Positions 45,201-52,887 of a stretch of 64,000 nucleotides of DNA are shown in pieces. Positions within the stretch are counted from its first letter, which is position 1. Each line of letters opens with the position of its first letter. The stretch lies in the NCBI RefSeq assembly GCF_030815485.1, contig NZ_JAUSWV010000002.1, positions 5,952,001 through 6,016,000 of the forward strand, written 5' to 3'. This DNA comes from Streptomyces rishiriensis. GTDB lineage: Bacteria; Actinomycetota; Actinomycetes; Streptomycetales; Streptomycetaceae. The translations under genes were made by a program, and so were the position numbers. A model generated the notes under the pieces. That model did no database searches, was not told where the DNA came from, and saw only the letters and a program-made list of their open reading frames with translations.

Positions 45201-45389
45201 GTGAAGACGACGACGATGTTCCACAAGATCGCCAACCCCCGGCGTACGACCCTGGCGCACCTCACGGACGCCGACGACCTCCAGCTCCCGGAGCAGCAGG
45301 AGCACTCCGTCGAGCTGCCCGCCCAGACCGCGAACCCCAAGCGCACCATCCTCATGGAGGCGCCGGTCGCGGCCTCCGTCGCGGAGTAG
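45201..45389 (+). CDS. 62-aa peptide with an internal repeated motif, function unknown
   Basis: Two similar segments, IANPRRTTL (residues 10-18) and TANPKRTIL (43-51), flank an acidic, Gln/Glu-rich middle (TDADDLQLPEQQEHSVEL). No signal peptide, Cys or TM. The start is uncertain: GTG at 45201 has no ribosome site and ATG at 45216 (57 aa) has only a weak GA-rich one. The codon pattern is strongly GC3-biased, favouring a true gene. A hairpin precedes it and a 12-bp terminator follows. No maturation or transport genes adjoin it, so a ribosomal natural-product precursor is only speculative. Confidence 0.6.
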   Translation: MKTTTMFHKIANPRRTTLAHLTDADDLQLPEQQEHSVELPAQTANPKRTILMEAPVAASVAE

Positions 45390-45451
45390 ATCTTCGCCCG
45401 GAGATACGGGCACCGGCCGCCGAATGCTCAAGGCGGTCACCCACGGATGTC

Positions 45452-45479
45452 AAGGGCGTCCCCGGCCGGGGACGCCCTT
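45452..45479 (+). terminator. Terminator after the 62-aa peptide gene
   Basis: 12-bp perfect stem (AAGGGCGTCCCC and its complement) with a GGCC loop, 62 nt past the stop. Confidence 0.8.
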
Positions 45480-45536
45480 CCGCGTTAGCCTGGGGCGTCA
45501 CACTCCAGCCAGCTCAGTCAAGGGGCCAACCAACCC

Positions 45537-46322
45537 GTGCGCATCGCCAGGTTCTCCATCGACGGGAACGTCGCCTTCGGCGCGGTCGAGGGCGACAAGC
45601 CGGACGAGCTCGTCCTCGACATCATCAAGGGCATCCCGTTCACGGACTTCGAGCTCTCCGGCACCAAGGTGCCGCTGAGCAAGGTCCGGCTGCTCCCGCC
45701 CGTCCTGCCCAACAAGGTCGTGGCCTTCGGCCGCAACTACGCCGAGCACGCGCGCGAGCTGGGCAACGAGGTGCCGGACGCGCCGTTCGCCTTCTTCAAG
45801 CCGTCCACCTCGGTGATCGGCCCCGGCGACGCCATCCAGTACCCGGCCTTCTCCGAGGAGGTCCATCACGAGGCCGAGCTCGCCGTGGTCATCGGCCGGC
45901 TCTGCCGCGAGGTCCCCCGCGAGCGCGTCAAGGACGTGATCTTCGGCTACACCTGCGCCAACGACGTCACCGCCCGCGACGTCCAGAAGCGTGAGAAGCA
46001 GTGGGCCCGGGCCAAGGGCTTCGACACCTCCTGCCCGCTGGGCCCCTGGGTGGAGACCGGCCTGGACCTCGAGACCGCGGGCGACCTCACCGTCCAGCTG
46101 ACGGTCAACGGGCAGCAACGGCAGCTCGGCCGCACCAGCGAGATGATCCACTCGATCGAGGATCTGATCGTCAACATCACCGAGGCCATGACGCTGCTCC
46201 CCGGCGACGTGATCCTCACGGGCACCCCGGCAGGGGTTGGCCCCCTGGTCGTCGGCGACGAGGTCGCCGTCACCATCGAAGGCATCGGCACTCTCACCAA
46301 CAAGGTTGTCAAGCGTGGCTAG
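45537..46322 (+). CDS. Fumarylacetoacetate hydrolase-family protein
   Basis: 261 aa from a GTG. The FAH fold is recognisable from VVAFGRNYAEHARELGNEVP, the acidic metal ligands in EEVHHEAELAVVIG and GYTCANDVTARDVQK, and LLPGDVILTGTPAGVGPL. Members hydrolyse or decarboxylate diketo acids (FAHD1-like oxaloacetate decarboxylase, HHDD isomerase), so the exact substrate is open. It overlaps gltX by 8 nt, an operon link with no obvious metabolic reason. Confidence 0.88.
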   Translation: MRIARFSIDGNVAFGAVEGDKPDELVLDIIKGIPFTDFELSGTKVPLSKVRLLPPVLPNKVVAFGRNYAEHARELGNEVPDAPFAFFKPSTSVIGPGDAIQYPAFSEEVHHEAELAVVIGRLCREVPRERVKDVIFGYTCANDVTARDVQKREKQWARAKGFDTSCPLGPWVETGLDLETAGDLTVQLTVNGQQRQLGRTSEMIHSIEDLIVNITEAMTLLPGDVILTGTPAGVGPLVVGDEVAVTIEGIGTLTNKVVKRG

Positions 46323-47799
46323 CGCACCCGGCTCCCCCGTACGCGTCCGTTTCTGTCCCTCGCCCACCGGTAACCCCCACGTGGGCCTGGTCCGCACCGC
46401 CCTGTTCAACTGGGCGTTCGCCAAGCACCACCAGGGCACGCTGGTCTTCCGCATCGAGGACACCGACGCGGCCCGCGACTCCGAGGAGTCCTACCAGCAG
46501 CTCCTGGACTCGCTGCGCTGGCTGGGCTTCGACTGGGACGAGGGCCCCGAGGTCGGCGGACCGCACGCGCCGTACCGCCAGTCGCAGCGCATGGACCTCT
46601 ACGCCGACGTCGCCCGCAGGCTCCTCGAGGCCGGCCACGCCTACCACTGCTACTGCTCCCAGGAGGAGCTGGACACCCGCCGCGACGCCGCCCGCGCCGC
46701 CGGCCGGCCCTCCGGCTACGACGGCCACTGCCGCGACCTCACCGAGGAGCAGGTGGCGGACTACAAGGCCCGGGGCCGCACCCCGATCGTCCGCTTCCGC
46801 ATGCCCGACGAGACGATCACCTTCACGGACCTGGTCCGCGGCGAGCTGACGTTCACCCCGGAGAACGTGCCCGACTTCGGCATCGTCCGCGCGAACGGCG
46901 CCCCGCTGTACACGCTGGTCAACCCGGTGGACGACGCGCTGATGGAGATCACGCACGTCCTGCGCGGCGAGGACCTGCTCTCCTCGACCCCCCGCCAGAT
47001 CGCGCTCTACAAGGCGCTGACCGAACTGGGCATCGCCCAGGGGACCCCGCACTTCGGCCACCTGCCGTACGTGATGGGCGAGGGCAACAAGAAGCTGTCC
47101 AAGCGGGACCCGGAGTCCTCGCTCAACCTCTACCGCGAGCGCGGCTTCCTCCCCGAGGGCCTGCTCAACTACCTCTCGCTGCTCGGCTGGTCGCTCTCGG
47201 CGGACCAGGACATCTTCACGATGGACGAGATGACCGCGGCCTTCGAGATCGCGGACGTCAACCCCAACCCGGCGCGCTTCGACCTGAAGAAGTGCGAGGC
47301 CATCAACGCCGACCACATCCGCCTGCTGGACGTGAAGGACTTCACCGAGCGCTGCGCGCCCTGGCTGAAGGCCCCCTACGCCCCCTGGTCCCCGCAGGAC
47401 TTCGACGAGGCCCGGTGGGAGGCGATCGCCCCGCACGCCCAGACCCGTCTGAAGGTGTTGTCGGAGATCACCGACAACGTCGACTTCCTCTTCCTCCCGG
47501 AGCCGGTCTTCGACGAGGCGAGCTGGGCGAAGGCCATGAAGGAGGGCAGCGACGCGCTGCTCGCGACGGCCCGCGAGAAGCTGGAGTCGGCCGACTGGAC
47601 CTCGGCCGAGTCCCTGAAGGAGGCCGTCCTGGCCGCCGGCGAGGCGCACGGCCTCAAGCTCGGCAAGGCCCAGGCCCCGGTCCGCGTCGCCGTCACCGGC
47701 CGCACGGTCGGCCTCCCCCTCTTCGAGTCCCTGGAGATCCTGGGCAAGGAGAAGACACTGGCCCGCGTCGACGCGGCACTGGCCAAGCTCGCCGCGTAA
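46315..47799 (+). CDS. gltX: Glutamyl-tRNA synthetase
   Basis: Class Ib synthetase; 494 aa from the GTG at 46315, inside the FAH gene's last codons. The HIGH motif is NPHVGLVRTALFNW and the KMSKS motif is KKLSKRD; HVLRGEDLLSSTPRQIAL is the active-site stretch. Actinobacteria lack GlnRS, and GluRS there usually also misacylates tRNA-Gln for correction by GatCAB, so the tRNA-Glu/tRNA-Gln array 1 kb downstream is striking. A 15-bp terminator follows. Confidence 0.96.
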   Translation: MASAPGSPVRVRFCPSPTGNPHVGLVRTALFNWAFAKHHQGTLVFRIEDTDAARDSEESYQQLLDSLRWLGFDWDEGPEVGGPHAPYRQSQRMDLYADVARRLLEAGHAYHCYCSQEELDTRRDAARAAGRPSGYDGHCRDLTEEQVADYKARGRTPIVRFRMPDETITFTDLVRGELTFTPENVPDFGIVRANGAPLYTLVNPVDDALMEITHVLRGEDLLSSTPRQIALYKALTELGIAQGTPHFGHLPYVMGEGNKKLSKRDPESSLNLYRERGFLPEGLLNYLSLLGWSLSADQDIFTMDEMTAAFEIADVNPNPARFDLKKCEAINADHIRLLDVKDFTERCAPWLKAPYAPWSPQDFDEARWEAIAPHAQTRLKVLSEITDNVDFLFLPEPVFDEASWAKAMKEGSDALLATAREKLESADWTSAESLKEAVLAAGEAHGLKLGKAQAPVRVAVTGRTVGLPLFESLEILGKEKTLARVDAALAKLAA

Positions 47800-47826
47800 T
47801 CACCCGCGTGGCCCCATCCGCCCGCG

Positions 47827-47860
47827 AGGGGCGGCGCCCGGCGATCCGGGTGCCGCCCCT
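47827..47860 (+). terminator. Terminator after gltX
   Basis: 15-bp stem (AGGGGCGGCGCCCGG with CCGGGTGCCGCCCCT, one G-U) and CGAT loop, followed by TCGG. Confidence 0.8.
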
Positions 47861-47907
47861 TCGGCATACCCCGGACAGGGCGGCCGGCCCCGCGCTACCG
47901 TTGGATC

Positions 47908-48636
47908 ATGAGCATCCTCGCCGTGGTCTGGGACGTGGACGACACCCTCTTCGACTACACGACCGCCGACCGCGAGGGCATGCGGTCGTACCTGACGGCC
48001 GAGGGGCTGCTCGAGAGGTTCGGCACCGCGGAGCTGGGACTCGCGCGGTGGCGGGAGGTCACCGAGCAGCAGTGGGCCCGGTTCTCGGCGGGCGGGATCA
48101 CCTTCGAGGACCAGCGCCGGGACCGGGTACGGGCGTTCCTCGGCCGCGAGATGACCGACGCGGAGGCCGACGCGTGGCTCCTGCGCTACCACGCGCACTA
48201 CGAGGCCGCCTGGGCGCTCTTCCCGGACGTCCTGCCCGTGCTGGACGCCCTCGCCGCCAGCCACCGCCACGCGGTGCTCTCCAACTCGAGCATCTATGTC
48301 CAGGACCACAAGCTGCGCGTGCTCGGCGTCCACGACCGCTTCGAGGCCATCCTGTGCGCCGCGGAACTGGGCGTCTCGAAGCCGGATGCCGGCGCCTTCC
48401 TCGCGGCCTGCGAGGCACTGTCGCTGGCCCCGCACCAGGTGGCCTACGTCGGCGACCATCCGGAGATCGACGGACAGGGCGCCGCCGAGGCCGGACTGCT
48501 CTCCGTGTGGATCGACCGCTGCGGTACGGCCACCGTCGAGCTCCCGTCCGGACGCCACCGGATCGTCTCGCTCGCCGAACTGCCCTCGATCCTCGGCCCC
48601 GATACCCGTTTTGGAGCCCGGTCCACCTTCGGGTAA
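47908..48636 (+). CDS. HAD-family hydrolase
   Basis: 242 aa. Motif I is DVDDT (residues 9-13, nucleophile Asp9), motif II the SNSS stretch in AVLSNSSIYVQ, motif III the Lys in GVSKPDAGAF, and motif IV GDHPEID. A helical cap follows motif I, so this is a subfamily I phosphatase of the phosphoglycolate phosphatase/YjjG type. Substrate unknown. It stands alone between gltX and the tRNA array. Confidence 0.88.
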   Translation: MSILAVVWDVDDTLFDYTTADREGMRSYLTAEGLLERFGTAELGLARWREVTEQQWARFSAGGITFEDQRRDRVRAFLGREMTDAEADAWLLRYHAHYEAAWALFPDVLPVLDALAASHRHAVLSNSSIYVQDHKLRVLGVHDRFEAILCAAELGVSKPDAGAFLAACEALSLAPHQVAYVGDHPEIDGQGAAEAGLLSVWIDRCGTATVELPSGRHRIVSLAELPSILGPDTRFGARSTFG

Positions 48637-48727
48637 TGTTCTTCCTGCGCCGCCGGGGAGCGGGCCGAAAGGCCGGAACCGGAGGAGCAACGCTAGAACA
48701 AGAACCCCTACGGGGCTTGCGTTCCAG

Positions 48728-48799
48728 TGGCCTATGGTGTAATTGGCAGCACGACTGATTCTGGTTCAGTTAGTCTTGGTTCGAGTCCAGGTAGGCCAG
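48728..48799 (+). tRNA. tRNA-Gln (CTG)
   Basis: 72 nt. Acceptor TGGCCTA pairs with TAGGCCA; D-arm TGGTGTAATTGGCA; anticodon loop TTCTGGT with CTG at 48761-48763; T-arm GGTTCGAGTCC; discriminator G. No CCA is encoded. Confidence 0.97.
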
Positions 48800-48841
48800 C
48801 TCGCAGAGCTTATCTGCGCCTGTGGAGATCTACTCCACGAA

Positions 48842-48914
48842 GCCCCCGTTGTGTAGCGGCCTAGCACGCTGCCCTCTCAAGGCAGTAGCGCCGGTTCGAA
48901 TCCGGTCGGGGGTA
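48842..48914 (+). tRNA. tRNA-Glu (CTC), anticodon-stem variant
   Basis: 73 nt. Acceptor GCCCCCG/CGGGGGT (first pair G-U), anticodon CTC at 48876-48878, T-arm CCGGTTCGAATCCGG, discriminator A. The anticodon stem is CTGCC/GGCAG, while both other Glu copies have CCGCC/GGCGG. Confidence 0.97.
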
Positions 48915-48976
48915 CAGATCCTTCCCGCGAGGAGAGCTCGGGTAGCTCCCTCTCTCGTCGATGCAGGATCGCTAGG

Positions 48977-49049
48977 GCCCCCGTTGTGTAGCGGCCTAGC
49001 ACGCCGCCCTCTCAAGGCGGTAGCGCCGGTTCGAATCCGGTCGGGGGTA
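48977..49049 (+). tRNA. tRNA-Glu (CTC)
   Basis: 73 nt, identical to the copy at 49170. Anticodon CTC at 49011-49013; anticodon stem CCGCC/GGCGG; no encoded CCA. Confidence 0.97.
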
Positions 49050-49069
49050 CGATTTTCATTGAATCACCT

Positions 49070-49141
49070 TGGTCTATGGTGTAATTGGCAACACTACGGT
49101 TTCTGGTACCGTCATTCTTGGTTCGAGTCCAGGTAGACCAG
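49070..49141 (+). tRNA. tRNA-Gln (CTG), isodecoder variant
   Basis: 72 nt. Acceptor TGGTCTA/TAGACCA, anticodon CTG at 49103-49105, discriminator G. Compared with the first Gln gene, an acceptor pair and most of the anticodon stem (ACGGT/ACCGT in place of ACTGA/TCAGT) differ by paired changes that keep the fold. Confidence 0.97.
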
Positions 49142-49169
49142 CTCTGACCTGCGGAAACGCAGGGTTTAG

Positions 49170-49242
49170 GCCCCCGTTGTGTAGCGGCCTAGCACGCCGC
49201 CCTCTCAAGGCGGTAGCGCCGGTTCGAATCCGGTCGGGGGTA
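49170..49242 (+). tRNA. tRNA-Glu (CTC)
   Basis: 73 nt; last of the five-gene array, same sequence as the copy at 48977; anticodon CTC at 49204-49206. A UUCG-loop terminator follows 7 nt later. Confidence 0.97.
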
Positions 49243-49249
49243 CGCGATC

Positions 49250-49281
49250 GGAAAGCCCCTCGCTTCGGCGGGGGGCTTTCC
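49250..49281 (+). terminator. Terminator of the tRNA array
   Basis: 14-bp stem (GGAAAGCCCCTCGC with GCGGGGGGCTTTCC, one G-U) capped by a TTCG tetraloop, the most stable tetraloop class. Confidence 0.85.
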
Positions 49282-49308
49282 GTGTGTCTGCCGTCCGGAC
49301 ATCCGGCC

Positions 49309-49953
49309 TCACTCGAAGCCGTACCGCCGCGCCGACTCCTCCTCCTGCGCCAGCCGGTGCAGCGCCTGCATCATCGGCTCGACGAGGATCGCGCCCAGCA
49401 CCGCCGTCTCGATCCGCTCCGCCTCCGACTCCCGGGTCTCCACGAAATCCAGGTCCAGTACGGCTGCCCGGTGCATCAACCGGGCGTAGGAGACGAGAAG
49501 TTCGGCGTCCCAGTCGTGGCCGAGCCGACGCAGCGCGGCCACCGCCACCACGAGTGAGCGGTAGGCGGGGGAGATGGTCGTCAACTGCCGGGCGTTCGAC
49601 CAGCCCAGGGTGCGCAGCAGTTCGTCCGCTTCCAGGCGGGCGGCGCGCACGTACTCGTCGTCCGCGTCCGGCTCGGGGACCTGCGGCAGCGCCCACAGGG
49701 CCGCGCCGAGCCGGATCGTGCGGCCCAGGGAGTCGTCGTCGACATGACCGAGGACCGCGCGGACGGTGGCCACCGGCAGCCCGCCCACCTGGATCATCGC
49801 CCGCACCAGACGCAGCCGGCGCAGATGCTCCTCGTCGTAGGCGGCGGTCGTGGCGTTGATCCGGCGGCCGGGCGGCACCAGCCCCTCGCGCAGGTAGTAC
49901 TTGATCGTCGCGGTGGACACACCGCTGCGTTCGCTCAGTTCGGCCAGCCGCAT
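49309..49953 (-). CDS. MerR-family regulator
   Basis: 214 aa; the ATG at 49953 has GGAGGG 8 nt upstream (a TTG at 49989 is less likely). The N-terminal MerR HTH reads MRLAELSERSGVSTATIKYYLREGLVPPGR and LRRLRLVRAMIQVGGLP. The C-terminal part (about 80-214) is long and helical, without Cys clusters, so metal sensing is unlikely; an organic ligand is more plausible. Divergent from a DUF4188 gene 38 nt away, with a MerR-type promoter between. Confidence 0.88.
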   Translation of the reverse strand: MRLAELSERSGVSTATIKYYLREGLVPPGRRINATTAAYDEEHLRRLRLVRAMIQVGGLPVATVRAVLGHVDDDSLGRTIRLGAALWALPQVPEPDADDEYVRAARLEADELLRTLGWSNARQLTTISPAYRSLVVAVAALRRLGHDWDAELLVSYARLMHRAAVLDLDFVETRESEAERIETAVLGAILVEPMMQALHRLAQEEESARRYGFE

Positions 49954-49956
49954 GTC

Positions 49957-49988
49957 TTGCGCCCTCCGTTGGTCAGCGGCACTATCCA
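49957..49988 (+). promoter_or_regulatory. MerR-type promoter with 20-nt spacer
   Basis: TTGCGC (49957-49962), 20-nt spacer, TATCCA (49983-49988). A CCGTTG/CAGCGG dyad (49966-49979, one mismatch) is centred exactly between the two hexamers, as in MerR-activated promoters. The downstream ATG at 49992 is very close, so the mRNA may be leaderless or the real start may be a little later. Confidence 0.5.
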
Positions 49989-49991
49989 AGC

Positions 49992-50486
49992 ATGTCTGTC
50001 GAAGCCGCCCGGACCACCGCGGACGCTCGTGGGGACGTGGTCGTCCTGTTGATCGGGATGCGCGTCAACCATTTCCGGGCCGTGCACCAGTGGGTGCCGG
50101 TCATGCTGGCCATGCTCCGGATGCTGGCCGAGCTGAAGAAGGACCCGGGCCGCGGCCTGCTCTCCCGGGTGCTCCTGACGGCCTCGCCACGGACGTACTA
50201 CGTCGTCCAGTACTGGGAGTCCAAGGAGAAGCTGTACGCCTACGCGAGCGCGCCCGACGCGTTCCATCACCGCGCGTGGGCGAGGATCAACCGCCTGGAG
50301 CGGGGCGGGAAGGTGCGGGGGCATGTGGGGATCTGGCACGAGACGTATGTCGTGCCGGAGGGGTCGTACGAGGCGGTCTACGGGGACATGCCGGCGTTCG
50401 GTCTCGCGGCGGCGCACGGACAGGTTCCGTTGGCGGCGCGGGGGCGGTACGCGAAGGACCGTTTCTCGTACCGGTCCACGCGGTAG
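49992..50486 (+). CDS. DUF4188 protein (possible heme/monooxygenase-like)
   Basis: 164 aa. DUF4188 features: VVVLLIGMRVNHFRAVHQWVPVMLAMLRMLAEL, YYVVQYWESKEKLYAYAS, HRAWARIN, and HVGIWHETYVVPEGSYEAVYGDMP. The family has a ferredoxin-like, antibiotic-biosynthesis-monooxygenase-type look but no proven function that I know. It is divergent from, and probably activated by, the MerR regulator. Confidence 0.82.
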   Translation: MSVEAARTTADARGDVVVLLIGMRVNHFRAVHQWVPVMLAMLRMLAELKKDPGRGLLSRVLLTASPRTYYVVQYWESKEKLYAYASAPDAFHHRAWARINRLERGGKVRGHVGIWHETYVVPEGSYEAVYGDMPAFGLAAAHGQVPLAARGRYAKDRFSYRSTR

Positions 50487-50546
50487 CTGATTCCGCCGTG
50501 GAGAAGAGGGCCGCCGCGGCGTTGAGGCTGCCCTTCTCTCCTGGCG

Positions 50547-51263
50547 TCAGCCGGTGCGGCGCAGGGCCTCCGAGAGGCGGGCCGCCGCGTCGATGACCGC
50601 CTGCGCGTGCATGCGGCCGGGGTGGCGGGTCAGGCGCTCGATGGGACCCGAGACGGAGACGGCGGCCACCACGCGGTTGGAGGGGCCGCGGACGGGAGCC
50701 GACACCGAGGCGACGCCCGGCTCGCGCTCGCCGATGGACTGGGCCCAGCCGCGGCGCCGTACGCCCGACAGGGCCGTCGCCGTGAAGCGGGCGCCCTGGA
50801 GGCCGCGGTGCAGACGCTCGGGTTCCTCCCAGGCCATCAGGATCTGGGCCGAGGAACCGGCCTTCATCGTGAGCGTGGAACCGACCGGGACCGTGTCCCG
50901 AAGGCCGGACAGGCGTTCCGCCGCCGCCACGCAGATGCGCATGTCGCCCTGGCGGCGGTAGAGCTGCGCGCTCTCGCCCGTGATGTCGCGCAGATGCGTC
51001 AGCACCGGTCCGGCGGTGGCCAGGAGGCGGTCTTCGCCGGCCGCCGCGGCCAGCTCGGCCAGGCGGGGGCCGAGGATGAAACGGCCCTGCATGTCGCGCG
51101 CCACCATACGGTGGTGTTCCAAAGCCACGGCCAGCCGGTGGGCCGTGGGTCGTGCGAGTCCGGTGGCAGCGACCAAGCCTGCGAGGGTGGCCGGACCGGA
51201 CTCCAGGGCGCTCAGGACAAGGGCTGCCTTGTCCAGAACGCCGACGCCGCTACTGTTGTCCAT
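50547..51263 (-). CDS. ndgR: IclR-family regulator of leucine synthesis
   Basis: 238 aa; the ATG at 51263 follows GGGAG. The winged HTH covers about 1-65 (DKAALVLSALESGPATLAGLVAATGLARPTAHRL), and the C-terminal IclR effector domain about 75-238. NdgR in Streptomyces sits next to leuCD and controls it and other amino-acid and antibiotic genes. Divergent from leuC with a 187-nt shared gap containing a perfect dyad. Confidence 0.92.
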   Translation of the reverse strand: MDNSSGVGVLDKAALVLSALESGPATLAGLVAATGLARPTAHRLAVALEHHRMVARDMQGRFILGPRLAELAAAAGEDRLLATAGPVLTHLRDITGESAQLYRRQGDMRICVAAAERLSGLRDTVPVGSTLTMKAGSSAQILMAWEEPERLHRGLQGARFTATALSGVRRRGWAQSIGEREPGVASVSAPVRGPSNRVVAAVSVSGPIERLTRHPGRMHAQAVIDAAARLSEALRRTG

Positions 51264-51276
51264 GCAACGATACTCC

Positions 51277-51318
51277 CGTCTCACTCTGTGAAACGCAAGT
51301 TCAATTTTCCGTGAGACG
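51277..51318. promoter_or_regulatory. ndgR-leuC operator region
   Basis: An 8-bp perfect inverted repeat, CGTCTCAC (51277-51284) and GTGAGACG (51311-51318), 26 nt apart, flanks AT-rich GTGAAACGCAAGTTCAATTT. This is a probable NdgR autoregulatory and leuCD control site, 14-55 nt from the ndgR start. Confidence 0.55.
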
Positions 51319-51450
51319 CGCAACCCTTGGACACATGGTGGCCCGCGGACCAACGGGCCTGGCGGCGGATGCCCGGGAACAGGGGCACAGGGCGTCGCCT
51401 CCACAAGATCTCTAGTTGGGCCGGTGCGTTTGCCGGCCGGAGGGAAAGCG

Positions 51451-52881
51451 ATGGGTAGGACACTCGCGGAGAAGGTCTGGGACGACCACGTCGTCCGGCG
51501 CGCCGAGGGCGAGCCCGACCTCCTCTTCATCGATCTGCACCTCCTGCACGAGGTGACCAGCCCGCAGGCCTTCGACGGGCTGCGGCAGAACGGCCGCCCG
51601 GTGCGCCGTCTGGACCTCACCATCGCGACCGAGGACCACAACACCCCGACCATCGACATCGACAAGCCGATCGCCGACCCGGTCTCGCGCGCCCAGCTGG
51701 AGACGCTGCGCAAGAACTGCGCCGACTTCGGCGTGCGGCTGCATCCGCTCGGCGACGTCGAGCAGGGCGTCGTGCACGTCGTCGGCCCGCAGCTGGGTCT
51801 GACCCAGCCCGGCACCACCGTCGTCTGCGGCGACTCGCACACCTCCACGCACGGCGCGTTCGGCGCGCTGGCCTTCGGCATCGGCACCTCCCAGGTCGAG
51901 CACGTGCTGGCCACCCAGACGCTGCCGCTGGCCCGTCCCAAGACCATGGCGATCACGGTCGAGGGCGAGCTGCCCGACGGCGTGACGGCCAAGGACCTGA
52001 TCCTGGCGATCATCGCCAAGATCGGTACCGGTGGCGGCCAGGGCTACATCCTGGAGTACCGGGGCTCCGCCATCGAGAAGCTGTCGATGGAGGCCCGGAT
52101 GACCATCTGCAACATGTCGATCGAGGCCGGTGCCCGCGCGGGCATGATCGCCCCCGACGAGACCACCTTCGCGTACATCAAGGGCCGCGACCACGCGCCC
52201 GAGGGCGCGGACTGGGACGCGGCGGTCGAGTACTGGAAGACGCTGAAGACGGACGCGGACGCCGAGTTCGACGCCGAGGTCGTCATCGACGGCGCCGCGC
52301 TGTCGCCGTTCGTCACCTGGGGCACCAACCCCGGTCAGGGCGCGCCGCTTTCGTCCGTCGTCCCCGACCCTGCTTCGTACGAAGACGCTTCGGAGCGCCT
52401 CGCCGCCGAAAAGGCCCTGGAATACATGGGGTTGGAGGCCGGACAGTCGCTGCGCTCCATCAACGTGGACACCGTCTTCGTAGGTTCGTGCACCAACGGC
52501 CGCATCGAGGACCTGCGGGCCGCCGCGGCCATCGTCGAAGGCCGCAAAGTCGCCGACGGCGTACGGATGCTGGTCGTCCCCGGTTCCGTGCGGGTCGGTC
52601 TCCAGGCCGTCTCCGAGGGTCTGGACGTCGTCTTCAAGGAGGCCGGCGCCGAGTGGCGGCACGCGGGCTGCTCGATGTGCCTCGGCATGAACCCCGACCA
52701 GCTGGCCCCGGGCGAGCGCTCCGCGTCCACCTCCAACCGCAACTTCGAGGGCAGGCAGGGCAAGGGCGGTCGTACGCACCTGGTGTCGCCGCAGGTCGCG
52801 GCGGCCACGGCCGTCCTGGGCCACCTGGCCTCCCCGGCCGACCTGTCCGACGCCGAGACCCGTACGCCCGCTGGAGTCTGA
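51451..52881 (+). CDS. leuC: 3-isopropylmalate dehydratase large subunit
   Basis: [4Fe-4S] isomerase subunit converting 2- to 3-isopropylmalate with LeuD. 476 aa; the ATG at 51451 follows GGAGGG. Cluster ligands appear as the Cys in VFVGSCTNGR and the Cys pair in HAGCSMCLGMNPD; CGDSHTSTHGAFGALAFGIG is the aconitase-family signature. leuD starts 6 nt after the stop. Probably regulated by the divergent ndgR. Confidence 0.97.
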   Translation: MGRTLAEKVWDDHVVRRAEGEPDLLFIDLHLLHEVTSPQAFDGLRQNGRPVRRLDLTIATEDHNTPTIDIDKPIADPVSRAQLETLRKNCADFGVRLHPLGDVEQGVVHVVGPQLGLTQPGTTVVCGDSHTSTHGAFGALAFGIGTSQVEHVLATQTLPLARPKTMAITVEGELPDGVTAKDLILAIIAKIGTGGGQGYILEYRGSAIEKLSMEARMTICNMSIEAGARAGMIAPDETTFAYIKGRDHAPEGADWDAAVEYWKTLKTDADAEFDAEVVIDGAALSPFVTWGTNPGQGAPLSSVVPDPASYEDASERLAAEKALEYMGLEAGQSLRSINVDTVFVGSCTNGRIEDLRAAAAIVEGRKVADGVRMLVVPGSVRVGLQAVSEGLDVVFKEAGAEWRHAGCSMCLGMNPDQLAPGERSASTSNRNFEGRQGKGGRTHLVSPQVAAATAVLGHLASPADLSDAETRTPAGV

Positions 52882-52887
52882 TCAGTC

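Noticed and set aside
48822..49136. Open frame of 104 codons covering the tRNA array
   Set aside because: It translates tRNA sequence and contains repeats of the same 20 residues from the tRNA-Glu copies.
48842..49242. Repeated 73-nt units that resemble a CRISPR array
   Set aside because: They fold as tRNA-Glu and tRNA-Gln genes with CTC and CTG anticodons; spacers are irregular.
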